64,000 nucleotides of DNA from Avibacterium avium (lineage in GTDB: Bacteria; Pseudomonadota; Gammaproteobacteria; Enterobacterales; Pasteurellaceae). Below, piece after piece: positions 1-9,496 of this stretch. Location of the stretch: assembly GCF_900454535.1 (NCBI RefSeq), contig NZ_UGSP01000001.1, forward strand, positions 1,671,501 to 1,735,500, in the 5' to 3' direction. The notes beneath the pieces are model-generated. The model saw only the letters and a program-made list of their open reading frames with translations, did not search any database and had not been told where the DNA came from. The translations under genes were made by a program, and so were the position numbers. Position 1 is the first letter of the stretch. Every line of letters starts with the position of its first letter.

Positions 1-468
1 TACCCTATGCAACGCCAAGCTCGCGTGTCTTCCCCATTTAATCCAGCAAGACGCCACCCTGTTACGGGTAGAATTCGTCCACATAAAGGGGTTGATTTTT
101 CAATGTCAATCGGGACGCCTATTATCGCCCCTGCAGATGGTACTGTTGAAAAAGTTGCTTACCAAGCTAATGGTGCAGGTCGTTATATTATGATCCGCCA
201 CGGTCGCGAATATCAAACTGTCTATATGCATTTAAGCAGACCATTAGTGAAAGCAGGCCAACAAGTAAAACGCGGTCAGCGTATCGCTCTTTCAGGTAAC
301 ACTGGACGCTCTACTGGCCCACATTTACACTATGAGTTCCATATTAACGGCCGCCCTGTTAATCCACTTACTGTAAAATTACCAGGCACAAGTAGCCAAA
401 TGTCCACTGCTGAACGTAAGCAGTTTTTAGTGAAAGCGAAAGATGTAGAGCGGAAATTAAAGCTATAA
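1..468 (+). CDS. mepM: murein DD-endopeptidase MepM-like, M23 family (5' end outside window)
   Basis: This is the C-terminal catalytic part of a zinc peptidase that cuts peptide cross-links in peptidoglycan to allow sacculus growth, acting in the periplasm. The reading frame is open from base 1, so the N-terminus and the OapA/LysM-type region lie upstream of the window. The M23 zinc signatures are visible: an HxxxD motif (HKGVD) near the start, and HLHYE after the SGNTGRSTGPHLH stretch. The tail resembles E. coli MepM (YebA), including the VNPLT segment and a basic C-terminus. Peptidoglycan-lytic M23 proteins of other subgroups are possible, but the match over the visible region is close. The stop codon is TAA at 466-468. 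Confidence 0.88.
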   Translation, partial: YPMQRQARVSSPFNPARRHPVTGRIRPHKGVDFSMSIGTPIIAPADGTVEKVAYQANGAGRYIMIRHGREYQTVYMHLSRPLVKAGQQVKRGQRIALSGNTGRSTGPHLHYEFHINGRPVNPLTVKLPGTSSQMSTAERKQFLVKAKDVERKLKL

Positions 469-569
469 TTTTCTAATTAAAATACCACTCGCTGATTAAC
501 TTGTATTATTAAATTAATCAGCGAGTCAGCAAAGCAAAAGCCTACTACTTCTCATACCCTACTAAATCT

Positions 570-1004
570 CTAAGCAGCAAACTTCATTTGTGTTCTAGGT
601 TTAATTTGATGAATGGTATTGGTAATAACACCAATGATTGGCAATTCAGTCCATTTTTCACATTTAATACTTTTCATTTTGGCGTCAAGAGCAAGGAAAA
701 GAAATGCTTTGCCGTCATAGTTTGCTAATTCATAAATGCAAAATTGATTATCTTGTTCCATTACCACTAAATCGCCAATGCTTAAATGCTCATTTTTTTC
801 TACCACAAGCATATCACCTGCTTCAATTCCCCAAGCAAGCATATTTGGGTTTGTTACTTCAATGACACAAGTTTGCTGTGGGCGTTTAATGCAATGAAGA
901 TTCAAATCAAGCTTTTTATTAAATGCTGATTTTAAAGAAGCACGATCAGTTAAAAATGGCATTGGCTGATAAGATAATTGGCTTTGTTCATTGAAATAGT
1001 TCAT
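570..1004 (-). CDS. UmuD/LexA-type S24-fold protein lacking the Ser-Lys catalytic dyad
   Basis: A 144-residue protein whose C-terminal about 110 residues follow the UmuD/LexA C-terminal fold (LDLN..., GIEAGDMLVV, GDLVV, ending PIIGVITNTIH). In UmuD and LexA the nucleophile sits in a GDSM-like motif and a lysine follows in a VKKL-like motif. Here the corresponding stretches read NPNM and IYEL, so both catalytic residues appear lost, and no Cys-Gly or Ala-Gly cleavage bond is evident near the N-terminus. UmuD' is the translesion polymerase V accessory subunit, but no umuC lies beside this gene. Two LexA boxes precede it, so it should be SOS-induced. It may be a non-cleavable UmuD'-like partner or a regulator; the function is inferred only. 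Confidence 0.75.
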   Translation of the reverse strand: MNYFNEQSQLSYQPMPFLTDRASLKSAFNKKLDLNLHCIKRPQQTCVIEVTNPNMLAWGIEAGDMLVVEKNEHLSIGDLVVMEQDNQFCIYELANYDGKAFLFLALDAKMKSIKCEKWTELPIIGVITNTIHQIKPRTQMKFAA

Positions 1005-1072
1005 CGTAAACCCCTGTTATTATCTACTATGTGTGTGTATGTGATCTCTTACTAATACTACTTGTTAAAATA

Positions 1073-1122
1073 CTGTTTGTTTATACAGGGTTATAATACT
1101 GGTATTTTATACAGTTAGTCAA
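1073..1122 (-). promoter_or_regulatory. SOS promoter with two LexA boxes
   Basis: Reading the minus strand, a -35 TTGACT (1117-1122) and a -10 TATTAT (1093-1098) are separated by 18 bp. A near-consensus LexA box, CTGG-N8-ACAG on the plus strand, fills that spacer at 1099-1114. A perfect CTGT-N8-ACAG box lies just downstream at 1073-1088. Occupancy of both would block RNA polymerase, the usual layout of a tightly repressed SOS gene. The match was made by eye against the gammaproteobacterial LexA consensus. Confidence 0.85.
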
Positions 1123-1399
1123 TATGCAATGTTAAAATTTTTTGCATTTTTATCTATCTTTTATCTATCTAAGGAAAAAATCAGGCTGAAAGGTAAAAAT
1201 AATCGATTTTATTCAATTTTAAGCGGAATATTTCTTTGTTTGTGCAAATAATATGAAGAAATTGCTGATTTTATATTTTCTTTAGCACAAAATTAGGCTA
1301 TCTTTACACTCGCTATGGGGGATCTAATTTTAGATCTGAATATCAACAATCTTCTGAAGTCATTGATCTTCAGTTTTAAACACAACATTGTAAATAATT
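1123..1399 (+). other. A+T-rich leader region upstream of sstT
   Basis: No gene is supported here. The stretch holds a short palindrome (GATCTAA, two bases, TTAGATC at 1321-1336) and a 6-bp inverted repeat CTGAAG/CTTCAG at about 1355-1376. Either could form a hairpin in the sstT 5' untranslated region. No known riboswitch class was recognised. Confidence 0.3.
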
Positions 1400-2644
1400 A
1401 TGAACACATCTCGTTTATATTCTCTGTTTTTTCACGGAAGTTTAGTGAAAAGAATTTCTATCGGTTTAGTGCTAGGTTTGCTACTTGCGATCATTGCACC
1501 AAGCTTGCAATCTGTACTCGGTTTCAACCTTGCTGAAAAAGCAGGTTTTCTAGGTAAGGTATTTGTGCGTTCATTGCGTGCCGTTGCGCCAATTCTTGTA
1601 TTCTTATTGGTAATTTCAGCCATTGCGAATAAAAAAATTGGTACGCAAAGCAATATGAAATCTGTGGTGATTTTATATTTATTAGGCACATTTCTTGCCG
1701 CATTAACTGCGGTGTTATTTAGCTTCGCTTTTCCAACCGAAATTGCTCTACAAACACAAGAAAATTCTTTATCGCCACCAAGTGAAGTTTCTCAAGTATT
1801 AGGCACATTAGTGTTAAATGTGGTGGACAACCCAATCAACGCCTTATTTAATGCCAACTTTATCGGTATTCTTTCGTGGGCAATTGGCTTAGGACTTGTG
1901 CTACGCCACGCTTCAGATACCACGAAAAATGTAATGAATGATCTTTCTGAAGGGGTTTCAAAAATCGTTCACTTCATCATTAGCTTTGCGCCAATCGGGG
2001 TATTTGGTTTAGTGGCCGAAACCCTTGCGGATAAAGGCTTGGGCGCGTTACTTGATTATGTGCGTTTATTATGCGTATTAATCGGTGCGATGCTATTTAC
2101 TGCATTCGTGGTAAACCCAATTTTAGTATACTGGAAAACACGCCGTAACCCATATCCATTAATCTGGACTTGTGTACGCGAAAGTGGTTTAACTGCGTTC
2201 TTCACGCGTAGCTCAGCAGCAAATATTCCTGTAAATATGGAATTAGCGAAACGCTTAAACTTAAATGAAGATACCTATTCTGTCTCTATTCCGTTAGGTG
2301 CAAGTATTAATATGGCGGGTGCGGCAATCACCATCACTGTATTAACCTTAGCGGCAGTGCATACGTTAGGTGTGGAAGTTTCCTTCCCAACCGCATTATT
2401 ATTAAGTGTGGTAGCGAGCGTATGTGCTTGTGGTGCTTCTGGTGTAGCTGGTGGTTCATTATTATTAATTCCATTAGCTTGTAGCTTATTCGGTATCTCA
2501 AATGACATTGCTGCGCAAGTAATGGGCGTGGGCTTTATCATTGGGGTGTTACAAGATTCTGCAGAAACCGCGTTAAACTCATCAACTGACGTAGTGTTTA
2601 CCGCAGCGGTATGTATTTCTGAAGAAGAAGCGCAAAAAAGCTAA
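1400..2644 (+). CDS. sstT: serine/threonine:Na+ symporter SstT
   Basis: A 414-residue inner-membrane transporter of the dicarboxylate/amino acid:cation symporter (DAACS) family that imports serine and threonine with sodium. The start [19 protein letters not shown] aligns with E. coli SstT (HGSLVK), and length is normal for the family. Hydrophobic segments run throughout. The conserved serine-rich re-entrant loop ([11 protein letters not shown], about residue 270) and the [10 protein letters not shown] segment that form substrate and sodium sites are present. The ATG at 1400 has no strong Shine-Dalgarno sequence. It is monocistronic, with an intrinsic terminator directly downstream. Confidence 0.95.
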   Translation: MNTSRLYSLFFHGSLVKRISIGLVLGLLLAIIAPSLQSVLGFNLAEKAGFLGKVFVRSLRAVAPILVFLLVISAIANKKIGTQSNMKSVVILYLLGTFLAALTAVLFSFAFPTEIALQTQENSLSPPSEVSQVLGTLVLNVVDNPINALFNANFIGILSWAIGLGLVLRHASDTTKNVMNDLSEGVSKIVHFIISFAPIGVFGLVAETLADKGLGALLDYVRLLCVLIGAMLFTAFVVNPILVYWKTRRNPYPLIWTCVRESGLTAFFTRSSAANIPVNMELAKRLNLNEDTYSVSIPLGASINMAGAAITITVLTLAAVHTLGVEVSFPTALLLSVVASVCACGASGVAGGSLLLIPLACSLFGISNDIAAQVMGVGFIIGVLQDSAETALNSSTDVVFTAAVCISEEEAQKS

Positions 2645-2671
2645 TCTTTACTCAAGATAAAAAAGAAAAAG

Positions 2672-2697
2672 AGCGGATGAAAATTTCCGCTTTTTTT
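2672..2697 (+). terminator. intrinsic terminator of sstT
   Basis: AGCGGA (2672-2677) pairs with TCCGCT (2686-2691) and is followed by a run of T. Confidence 0.85.
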
Positions 2698-2710
2698 ATA
2701 GGTGGCTAAT

Positions 2711-4156
2711 ATGATTAAGATCGAAAATGCAACATTCCAGCTTGCTCATTATCAACGCTTAAAAATTGATGAATTATCCATTCAACCCAATGATTATTGG
2801 GGCGTGGTAGGCAGCAATGGCAGCGGTAAAACTGCGCTCGCCTTGGTGCTGGAAAGCAAATTGCCTTTATTGGAAGGCACAATGGAAAATCATTTCCAAA
2901 CTATTTGTTCCCTTTCTTTTGAAAAACAACAGAAAATTGTTAGTGAAACCTTCAAAGATCGCAATAATGATGGCGTCAGCCCTGATGATTTCGGCAAAAC
3001 GGCCAAGCAGACTATTTTGGCTCAGCAGAACGATCTGGCATTATTTGAAGAATATATTTCTCTGTTAAAAATCACCGCACTTTTAGATCGCCCTTTTATC
3101 CAGCTATCCACAGGAGAAAGCCGTAAAGTATTACTGTGCCAAGCCTTAGTGCAACAACCTGATTTGCTGATTTTAGATGAGCCTTTTGAAGGGCTGGATC
3201 AGCAATCTGTCAAAGAATGGAAAGCATTGCTCGCGCAGTTACAACAAAAAATGGCGATTTTGCTGATCTTAAATCGTTTTGAAGATATTCCTGATGAAGC
3301 CAATCATCTCGCTCTGCTGGAACATCAAGAGGTTATTTTGCAAGGAGAACGCCAGGCTATTGAGCAACAAAGCCTTTATCAACAACTTCGCTATGCAGAA
3401 TCCGCCCAGCATATCCCCTTGCCTGAACGCGCAGTCCCTGAGATAAAACTCGATGAAAATCAACCGCTCTTTGAATTAGAACAGGTTACCATTCAATATG
3501 GCGAGAAAAAAATTCTCGATAAACTTGATTGGCAAGTTAAGCGTGGCGAAAACTGGTGGATCAAAGGCCCAAATGGTGCAGGAAAATCCACCTTGCTTTC
3601 GGTGATTAGTGGTGATCACCCGCAATCTTACGCCAATAAAGTGCGTTTATTTGGCAATCAACGCGGTTCGGGCGAAACGATTTGGCAAATCAAACAAAAA
3701 ATTGGTTATGTCAGCAGCCAACTGCATATGGATTATCGTGTGAATTGCTCCGCGCGAGATGTGATCCTATCGGGCTTTTTTGACAGCATTGGCGTTTATC
3801 AAAAAGTGCCAGATGCCTTGCATATTAAAGCGATGGAATGGCTTGCCCGTTTGAATTTAACCGCGCAAGCTAATCAGCCGTTTAAATCCTTGTCTTGGGG
3901 ACAACAGCGTTTATTGCTGATCACTCGTGCAATGGTAAAACATCCGCCTGTGTTGATCTTAGATGAACCTTTGCAAGGGCTAGACGGCGTGAATCGTAAA
4001 CTGGTTAAAGGCTTTATTGATCAACTGGTGATGAACAGCGAAACGCAATTACTTTTTGTTTCCCACCAAGATCAAGATGCGCCGAGCTGTATCACTCATT
4101 TATTTGAATTTGTCAATGAAAATGGGCATTATCGCTATGTACAAAAGGCTATTTAA
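2711..4156 (+). CDS. modF: ModF-type double ABC ATPase
   Basis: A soluble protein with two fused ABC ATPase domains and no membrane partner, like E. coli ModF, associated with molybdate metabolism though its exact role is unsettled. Walker A motifs are at about residues 34-41 (GSNGSGKT) and 287-294 (GPNGAGKS). Each half has an LLILDEP-type Walker B and a signature loop (LSTGE, LSWGQ). I use the ATG at 2711 rather than the in-frame GTG at 2702: AGGTGG at 2700-2705 is a proper ribosome-binding site for 2711, and the shorter N-terminus fits the family. The gene begins directly after the sstT terminator. No molybdate transporter lies nearby. Confidence 0.88.
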   Translation: MIKIENATFQLAHYQRLKIDELSIQPNDYWGVVGSNGSGKTALALVLESKLPLLEGTMENHFQTICSLSFEKQQKIVSETFKDRNNDGVSPDDFGKTAKQTILAQQNDLALFEEYISLLKITALLDRPFIQLSTGESRKVLLCQALVQQPDLLILDEPFEGLDQQSVKEWKALLAQLQQKMAILLILNRFEDIPDEANHLALLEHQEVILQGERQAIEQQSLYQQLRYAESAQHIPLPERAVPEIKLDENQPLFELEQVTIQYGEKKILDKLDWQVKRGENWWIKGPNGAGKSTLLSVISGDHPQSYANKVRLFGNQRGSGETIWQIKQKIGYVSSQLHMDYRVNCSARDVILSGFFDSIGVYQKVPDALHIKAMEWLARLNLTAQANQPFKSLSWGQQRLLLITRAMVKHPPVLILDEPLQGLDGVNRKLVKGFIDQLVMNSETQLLFVSHQDQDAPSCITHLFEFVNENGHYRYVQKAI

Positions 4157-4201
4157 TTTGTTAGACTTCAATCAGTTACCCCCCATTTTAAGGAGAGAAA
4201 A

Positions 4202-5122
4202 ATGGAATTGTTAGACGGTTTTCCTGTTGCTGTGGTCGTCTTTGTTATCTTTGTGATTGTTGTACTGTTTTCCACCTTGAAAACCGTACCGCAAGGTTAT
4301 CATTGGACGATTGAACGCTTTGGGCGCTACACTCGCACCCTCACCCCTGGGCTAAATTTTGTTGTGCCTTTTGTGGATCGCGTAGGGCGAAAAATTAATA
4401 TGATGGAACAGGTGTTAGATATTCCTTCACAAGAAGTAATCTCAAAAGATAATGCCAATGTATCCATTGATGCGGTGTGTTTCGTGCAAGTGATCGATGC
4501 GCGCCGTGCCGCTTATGAAGTAAACCATTTAGAGCAAGCGATCATCAATTTAACGATGACCAACATTCGTACTGTGCTAGGCTCAATGGAATTGGACGAA
4601 ATGCTTTCGCAGCGTGATAATATCAACGGACGTTTGTTATCCATTGTGGACGAAGCCACCAACCCTTGGGGCATTAAGGTAACGCGTATTGAGATCCGCG
4701 ATGTGCGTCCACCACACGAATTAATCGCCGCAATGAATGCACAAATGAAAGCAGAACGTAATAAACGAGCTGAAATTTTAGAAGCAGAAGGGATTCGTCA
4801 AGCGGAAATCTTGCGCGCAGAAGGGGAAAAACAATCCCGTATTCTCAAAGCGGAAGGGGAACGTGCGGAAGCCTTTTTACAAGCGGAAGCTCGTGAGCGT
4901 GCCGCCGAAGCTGAAGCCAAAGCCACCCAAATGGTGTCGGAAGCCATTGCAGGCGGAAACACCAAAGCCATTAATTACTTTATCGCACAAAAATATACTG
5001 AAGCGTTAAAAGAAATTGGCGGTGCAAATAATAGTAAAGTGGTGTTAATGCCACTTGAAGCAGGCAATTTAATTGGCTCAGTAGCAGGCATTGCCGAGCT
5101 ATTAAAAGGTGAAAAGCAATAA
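4202..5122 (+). CDS. qmcA: SPFH/stomatin-family membrane protein QmcA
   Basis: A 306-residue SPFH (band 7) protein that organises membrane microdomains and is linked to FtsH-type quality control. It has one N-terminal membrane anchor (residues about 6-27) and then the SPFH domain ([29 protein letters not shown]). A long charged Ala/Glu-rich coiled coil runs from about residue 170 to 240 ([21 protein letters not shown]), followed by a short C-terminal oligomerisation tail. A good ribosome-binding site (AAGGAGAG) precedes the ATG. The next gene encodes an NfeD-like partner, as in E. coli qmcA-ybbJ, so the two probably form an operon and act together. Confidence 0.93.
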   Translation: MELLDGFPVAVVVFVIFVIVVLFSTLKTVPQGYHWTIERFGRYTRTLTPGLNFVVPFVDRVGRKINMMEQVLDIPSQEVISKDNANVSIDAVCFVQVIDARRAAYEVNHLEQAIINLTMTNIRTVLGSMELDEMLSQRDNINGRLLSIVDEATNPWGIKVTRIEIRDVRPPHELIAAMNAQMKAERNKRAEILEAEGIRQAEILRAEGEKQSRILKAEGERAEAFLQAEARERAAEAEAKATQMVSEAIAGGNTKAINYFIAQKYTEALKEIGGANNSKVVLMPLEAGNLIGSVAGIAELLKGEKQ

Positions 5123-5178
5123 TCTGCCTATCAATATCAGGGGCATTGCCCCTTTAAATATAAACTAAGGGGATAAGT

Positions 5179-5628
5179 ATGGAATGGCTCGTAACTTGGT
5201 CAGTGTGGCACTGGCTTATTTTAGGCTTTGGCTTATTAATTGCCGAAATTCTCATTCCGGGCGTATTTTTGCTCTGGTGGGGCTTGGCGGCCATTATTAT
5301 CGCAGGCGTAATGGCATTATTTGTCACCTTATCCTTAACCTTTTTAGTAATTGGCTATGCCATTTTAGCCATTATTTTAAGTTTTTCTTGGTGGAAATAC
5401 CAACACGGCAAAGATCTCCAAGATCAATCGCACACTTCATTAAACCAACGGGATCACGCAATGCTCGGTACAAAAGGCATCGTGCAAGAAATCAATGAAA
5501 ACGGCATTGGGCGTGGTCATTTTGGCGACACCACTTGGCGAATTCAAGGCAAGCACCTGCAGGTTGGCGATGCCATTGAAGTGTATAACGTGGAAGGGAT
5601 CACCTTGTTTGTTAAGAAAGTAGAATAG
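5179..5628 (+). CDS. NfeD-like membrane protein (YbbJ type)
   Basis: A 149-residue short-form NfeD protein. The N-terminal half has two or three hydrophobic helices (WHWLILGFGLLIAEILIPG and following). The C-terminal 60 residues form the predicted OB-fold domain (GTKGIVQEINENGIGRG...GDAIEVYNVEG). Such proteins pair with SPFH proteins, here the upstream qmcA 56 bp away, and probably help assemble microdomains. AAGGGG precedes the ATG. The molecular function is not established. Confidence 0.88.
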   Translation: MEWLVTWSVWHWLILGFGLLIAEILIPGVFLLWWGLAAIIIAGVMALFVTLSLTFLVIGYAILAIILSFSWWKYQHGKDLQDQSHTSLNQRDHAMLGTKGIVQEINENGIGRGHFGDTTWRIQGKHLQVGDAIEVYNVEGITLFVKKVE

Positions 5629-5632
5629 CACA

Positions 5633-6265
5633 ATGAAACATTTAATTATTTTCGCCCACCCAAATGGGCAAGACAGCTTTAATCGCAGCATTTTAGACCG
5701 CACTTTGAACGCCAGCCGAGCGCTCAAAGTGGAAATCCAAGTGCGTGATTTGTATCAACTAAATTTTGATCCCGTCATTTCGTGGGCAGAATTACAAGGG
5801 GCAAATCAAGGCATTACTCCCGCAGAAATTCGCGAAGAACATCGGCTCATTCGTGAAGCAGATTTGATCACTCTCGTTTATCCCCTATGGTGGATGGGTT
5901 TTCCTGCAATTTTGAAAGGCTATTTAGATCGCGTCTTGAGCCACGGCTTTGCGTATAAAACAGAAGACGGACAATCTGTCGGCTTATTGCAAGGCAAAAA
6001 AATGCAACAATTTATCACCATTGGTAGTAATGTTGAGAAATATCAACAACTTGGCATTGATAAATCCTTGCGTGATTGCTTGGTGGACGGCTTATTTAAT
6101 TTCTGTGGTATTACCGATATTCAGCATAAATTCTTTGGTGATATTCATATTATTGATGACAAGGCGCGCCAACAAATGCTTGAAGACGTGGCACAAATTA
6201 CTTCGCAAAATTTGACCGTACTTTTATCCGCAAAAGAAATCTCAAACAGCAAGGAAAATCCATAA
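5633..6265 (+). CDS. NAD(P)H oxidoreductase, flavodoxin-like fold (KefF/MdaB type)
   Basis: A 210-residue member of the flavodoxin_2 family of FMN/FAD-dependent NAD(P)H:quinone oxidoreductases, expected in the cytoplasm. Visible signatures are the N-terminal IIFAHPNGQDSFNRSI nucleotide-binding loop, the DLITLVYPLWWMGFPAILKGYLDRV motif around residue 75-100, and a family-like length. It starts 4 bp after the nfeD-like gene and its stop overlaps the next start (TAATG), suggesting one transcript qmcA-nfeD-this gene-torD-like. Whether it acts on quinones, nitro compounds or as a KefF-like ancillary subunit cannot be told; no Kef channel lies beside it. Confidence 0.8.
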   Translation: MKHLIIFAHPNGQDSFNRSILDRTLNASRALKVEIQVRDLYQLNFDPVISWAELQGANQGITPAEIREEHRLIREADLITLVYPLWWMGFPAILKGYLDRVLSHGFAYKTEDGQSVGLLQGKKMQQFITIGSNVEKYQQLGIDKSLRDCLVDGLFNFCGITDIQHKFFGDIHIIDDKARQQMLEDVAQITSQNLTVLLSAKEISNSKENP

Positions 6266-6834
6266 TGAGCAACGAAAACAGCCTGAATCATTTTTCTCTT
6301 ATTAGCCGCTTATTCGGCAATCTGTTTTACCGCTCACCGCAAGATGCTACCTTGCAAAATGTCTTTGCTTGGTTGCAACAAAAGCCACTCAATGGACTAT
6401 GGCCTTTGGAAACGGATAAACAAAGCGAACAAGCCCTTGAAGCTTTACAAATGAAGATTGATTTAGCCTTATTAGATCAAGAATATCAGCGTTTATTTGC
6501 TGGCGAAAAAGCACTCGTGCCAATGAATCTTGAAGCCTATGATCTTAAGTCCGAAGATTTCACCGCTTTCCGTCAAGAACGTGGAATGCCCGAGTTAGAA
6601 CAAAGTGCGGTGAATTTTCCGCTTGTTTTTCTCACCGCATCTTGGATTGAAGATAACCTTGATTCCGTTGAAGCGCAACAAACCTTATTTGCGGAATTTC
6701 TACTGCCTTGCGCCACAAAATTCTTAAACGCCGTGGAAACGCAAGCCAATCTCCCTTTCTACCGCTCACTCGCTATTCTCTCACGAGAAATCCTTTCCGC
6801 AATGGCTGATGAGTTGGAAGAAACCTCTCTTTAG
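6265..6834 (+). CDS. TorD/DmsD-family chaperone
   Basis: A 189-residue all-helical protein of the TorD/DmsD family, redox-enzyme maturation chaperones that bind twin-arginine signal peptides or folding intermediates of molybdoenzymes. Family features are the LLDQEYQRLFAG motif (residues about 67-78) and the C-terminal LPCATKFLNAVE...PFYRSLA segment. The ATG overlaps the upstream TAA in a TAATG junction, so translation is probably coupled. No molybdoenzyme structural gene is nearby, so the client is unknown. The YcdY-like subgroup is an alternative. Confidence 0.8.
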   Translation: MSNENSLNHFSLISRLFGNLFYRSPQDATLQNVFAWLQQKPLNGLWPLETDKQSEQALEALQMKIDLALLDQEYQRLFAGEKALVPMNLEAYDLKSEDFTAFRQERGMPELEQSAVNFPLVFLTASWIEDNLDSVEAQQTLFAEFLLPCATKFLNAVETQANLPFYRSLAILSREILSAMADELEETSL

Positions 6835-6887
6835 GGATAAAAATTTCTGAAAATCCCACCGCACTTTAATGGGTAATGTCTATGAAA

Positions 6888-6915
6888 AAAGGGTGAAAAC
6901 ATTATTTCACCCTTT
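6888..6915. terminator. bidirectional terminator
   Basis: AAAGGGTGAAA (6888-6898) pairs perfectly with TTTCACCCTTT (6905-6915), with A/T runs on both sides. It lies between the convergent torD-like gene and lpxL. Confidence 0.85.
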
Positions 6916-6920
6916 ATTTT

Positions 6921-7856
6921 CTAATCATACAAACTCGGATCACTTTCATTTGGACGAGTTTTGAAACGCCGATGCAGCCACATATATTGTTCCACGCCTT
7001 GCAAGATTTCTTGTTCAACCACTTGATTCATTCGAGTGGCAATGTCAATTTCAGTATTGACATCAGAAAAATCTACAGGAGCGGATACTTTCACGGTGTA
7101 GCCTGAGCCGTCCGCGTTGCGTAATGGCGCAAAAGGAATCACTTTGCTGTTTGGGGAAGATTTCAATAAATAATAACTTCCCGTTGTAGTGGCGGCATCT
7201 TTCACCGCAAAGAAAGGCACAAAAACGGCGTTTTTTCGTCCATAATCGTGATCGGGCGCATACCAAATAATTTCACCACGGCGTAAGGCTTTGATCATAT
7301 TGCGTAAATCTTTGCGATCAAGCATATCTTTGTTAGAGCGTAGCCGTCCCCAAGTTTGCAGCCAATCCATTAGCGGATTATCGTTCGGACGATAAACGCC
7401 AATGCCGGGGGTGTAAAGCCCCAATATTCTCGCCCCTAGCTCAAGGGTAAGAAAATGCACGCCAGTTAGAATCACGCCGTCTTTTTGGTAGGTTTTTAGG
7501 TATTCAATGCCTTCCACCTTCGACCATTTTTTAATCCGTTTATCTGACCAAAACCACGCCATTCCCGTTTCAATAATCGCCATTCCCGTGGCTTTCACAT
7601 TGGCCTGTGCAATGTCATCAATTTGCTGTTCGCTATAATCAGGAAAACAAAGGGTAAGATTTCGCTTAGCGATTTTCATTCGCCGCTTGCCAACGCTTAA
7701 CTTAGAAAAGAGCCAGCCTAATCCATTCCCTATCTTTAACAAAAGAGGATAAGGCAAGAAAAGAATGAGCCGCCAAATGGCTAAACCAATCCAAAATCCC
7801 CAATATTTTGGGGCGAGAAATGCACGTTGAAATCTTGGAAGTGATGAATTTGCCAT
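6921..7856 (-). CDS. lpxL: lipid A lauroyl-type acyltransferase LpxL (HtrB)
   Basis: A 311-residue inner-membrane acyltransferase that adds a secondary fatty acid to Kdo2-lipid IVA from acyl-ACP. The HX4(D/E) catalytic motif is present as HFLTLE at about residue 126. The hallmark stretches GIGVYRPNDNPL, LQTWGRLRSNK and QYMWLHRRFKTRP follow E. coli LpxL closely. I take the ATG at 7856, whose N-terminus (MANSSLPRFQ) matches the family, over the TTG at 7895. Divergent to hldE, the same pairing as htrB/rfaE in H. influenzae, so lipid A acylation and heptose supply are adjacent. Confidence 0.93.
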   Translation of the reverse strand: MANSSLPRFQRAFLAPKYWGFWIGLAIWRLILFLPYPLLLKIGNGLGWLFSKLSVGKRRMKIAKRNLTLCFPDYSEQQIDDIAQANVKATGMAIIETGMAWFWSDKRIKKWSKVEGIEYLKTYQKDGVILTGVHFLTLELGARILGLYTPGIGVYRPNDNPLMDWLQTWGRLRSNKDMLDRKDLRNMIKALRRGEIIWYAPDHDYGRKNAVFVPFFAVKDAATTTGSYYLLKSSPNSKVIPFAPLRNADGSGYTVKVSAPVDFSDVNTEIDIATRMNQVVEQEILQGVEQYMWLHRRFKTRPNESDPSLYD

Positions 7857-7988
7857 AACTAAAAGAGAGCTGTTCGTTAAAATTGGTTTAATCAAAGCGG
7901 TAGTTTAGCGGAAATTTTAGTAAATAGCATTTATCCTATGGTAAAATCTGCAAAAATTTGTCATTTAATGGAAAAGAATGAGGTCAAA

Positions 7989-9416
7989 ATGGCGCAATAT
8001 TCTACTCAATTTCAACAAGCGAAAGTGCTTGTTCTTGGCGATGTGATGTTAGATCGCTACTGGTTTGGTGCAACTAATCGCATCTCCCCTGAAGCCCCTG
8101 TGCCAGTGGTGCGTGTGCAAGAAAATGAAGAGCGCGCAGGTGGTGCGGCAAACGTGGCAATGAATATTGCTTCGCTCAACGTGCCAGTGCAATTACTCGG
8201 CTTAACAGGGCAAGATGAGGCAGGCTCGGCACTTTCAACAATGCTGGAAAAACAAAACATTGATTGCAATTTCGTGCAATTAGCCAGCCACCCAACCATC
8301 ACCAAATTACGCGTGCTTTCTCGTCATCAGCAATTATTACGCCTTGATTTTGAAGAAGATTTTCATAACGTAGAAAGCGATTTATTATTGGCGAAATTAC
8401 AAAGTGCGGTGCAAAATTTCGGTGCTTTGATCCTTTCTGATTATGGCAAAGGCACACTTAATCAAGTGCAAGCAATGATCCAAATTGCACGCCAAGCTAA
8501 CGTGCCAGTGCTAATTGATCCAAAAGGCACGGATTTTGAACGCTACTGCGGCGCAACCCTATTAACCCCAAATATGTCAGAATTTGAAGCAGTGGTGGGC
8601 AAATGCCATAGCGAAGATGAGATTGTGGAAAAAGGCTTAAAATTAATCCGTGATATTGAATTAAGCGCTTTATTGGTTACCCGCTCCGAAAAAGGAATGA
8701 CCCTACTCCGCCCAAATCAACCGCCATTCCACTTGCCGACAGAAGCGAAAGAAGTCTTTGATGTAACCGGTGCTGGCGACACCGTTATCAGTGTCTTGGC
8801 AACGGCATTGGCAGATGGCCGCAGCTTTGAAGAATCCTGCTATTTAGCCAATGTTGCAGCAGGCATTGTGGTGGGTAAATTAGGGACTTCTACGGTGTCG
8901 AACGTAGAATTAGAAAACGCCATTCACGGACGCACAACCACTGGCTTTGGCGTGATGAACGAACAACAGCTTAAAGAAGCGGTGGCGCAAGCCAAACAAC
9001 GCGGTGAAAAAATCGTAATGACCAACGGCGTGTTTGACATTATTCACCCCGGCCACGTTTCTTATTTGGATAACGCTCGCAAGCTCGGCGATCGTTTAAT
9101 TGTCGCAGTAAACAGCGATGCTTCCGTGAAACGCTTAAAAGGCGAAAGCCGCCCAATCAACCCACTGGAAGCCAGAATGGCTGTACTTGCAGGGCTTGCC
9201 GCAGTAGATTGGGTAGTGGAATTTAGCGAAGATACTCCGCAACGTTTAATCAGCGAAGTGTTGCCTGATCTGTTAGTCAAAGGCGGAGATTACAAACCAG
9301 AAGAAATTGCAGGCGGAAAAGAAGTTATCGCAAACGGCGGCGCAGTCAAAGTACTAAATTTCGAAAACGGCTTTTCGAGCAGTAATGTGATTAATAAAAT
9401 TCAGTCGTTGAAGTAA
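7989..9416 (+). CDS. hldE: bifunctional heptose-7-phosphate kinase / heptose-1-phosphate adenylyltransferase HldE
   Basis: A 475-residue cytoplasmic enzyme of ADP-heptose synthesis for the LPS inner core. The N-terminal ribokinase-like domain (about 1-320) shows [13 protein letters not shown] and the DVTGAGDT anion hole with its catalytic Asp. The C-terminal nucleotidyltransferase domain (about 342-475) shows [16 protein letters not shown] and the HxGH signature. The ATG at 7989, preceded by TGAGG, gives the family N-terminus (MAQYS...[20 protein letters not shown]); an upstream in-frame ATG at 7938 would add 17 atypical residues. It is followed by a strong bidirectional terminator. Confidence 0.95.
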   Translation: MAQYSTQFQQAKVLVLGDVMLDRYWFGATNRISPEAPVPVVRVQENEERAGGAANVAMNIASLNVPVQLLGLTGQDEAGSALSTMLEKQNIDCNFVQLASHPTITKLRVLSRHQQLLRLDFEEDFHNVESDLLLAKLQSAVQNFGALILSDYGKGTLNQVQAMIQIARQANVPVLIDPKGTDFERYCGATLLTPNMSEFEAVVGKCHSEDEIVEKGLKLIRDIELSALLVTRSEKGMTLLRPNQPPFHLPTEAKEVFDVTGAGDTVISVLATALADGRSFEESCYLANVAAGIVVGKLGTSTVSNVELENAIHGRTTTGFGVMNEQQLKEAVAQAKQRGEKIVMTNGVFDIIHPGHVSYLDNARKLGDRLIVAVNSDASVKRLKGESRPINPLEARMAVLAGLAAVDWVVEFSEDTPQRLISEVLPDLLVKGGDYKPEEIAGGKEVIANGGAVKVLNFENGFSSSNVINKIQSLK

Positions 9417-9441
9417 TTCCATTTTACTGAACGAATATTGT

Positions 9442-9470
9442 AAAAAATCCACCATTTCGGTGGATTTTTA
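9442..9470. terminator. bidirectional terminator between hldE and sucD
   Basis: AAAAATCCACC and GGTGGATTTTT pair perfectly across an ATTTC loop; T and A runs serve both convergent genes. Confidence 0.88.
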
Positions 9471-9496
9471 TTAAGGTAAATCGTTAAAAGTGCGGT

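Noticed and set aside
1315-1536. A 73-codon frame overlapping the start of sstT
   Set aside because: It overlaps sstT in another frame and has no recognisable product.
7857-7895. TTG start at 7895 for lpxL
   Set aside because: The family N-terminus begins at the ATG at 7856; the extra 13 residues have no match in E. coli LpxL.
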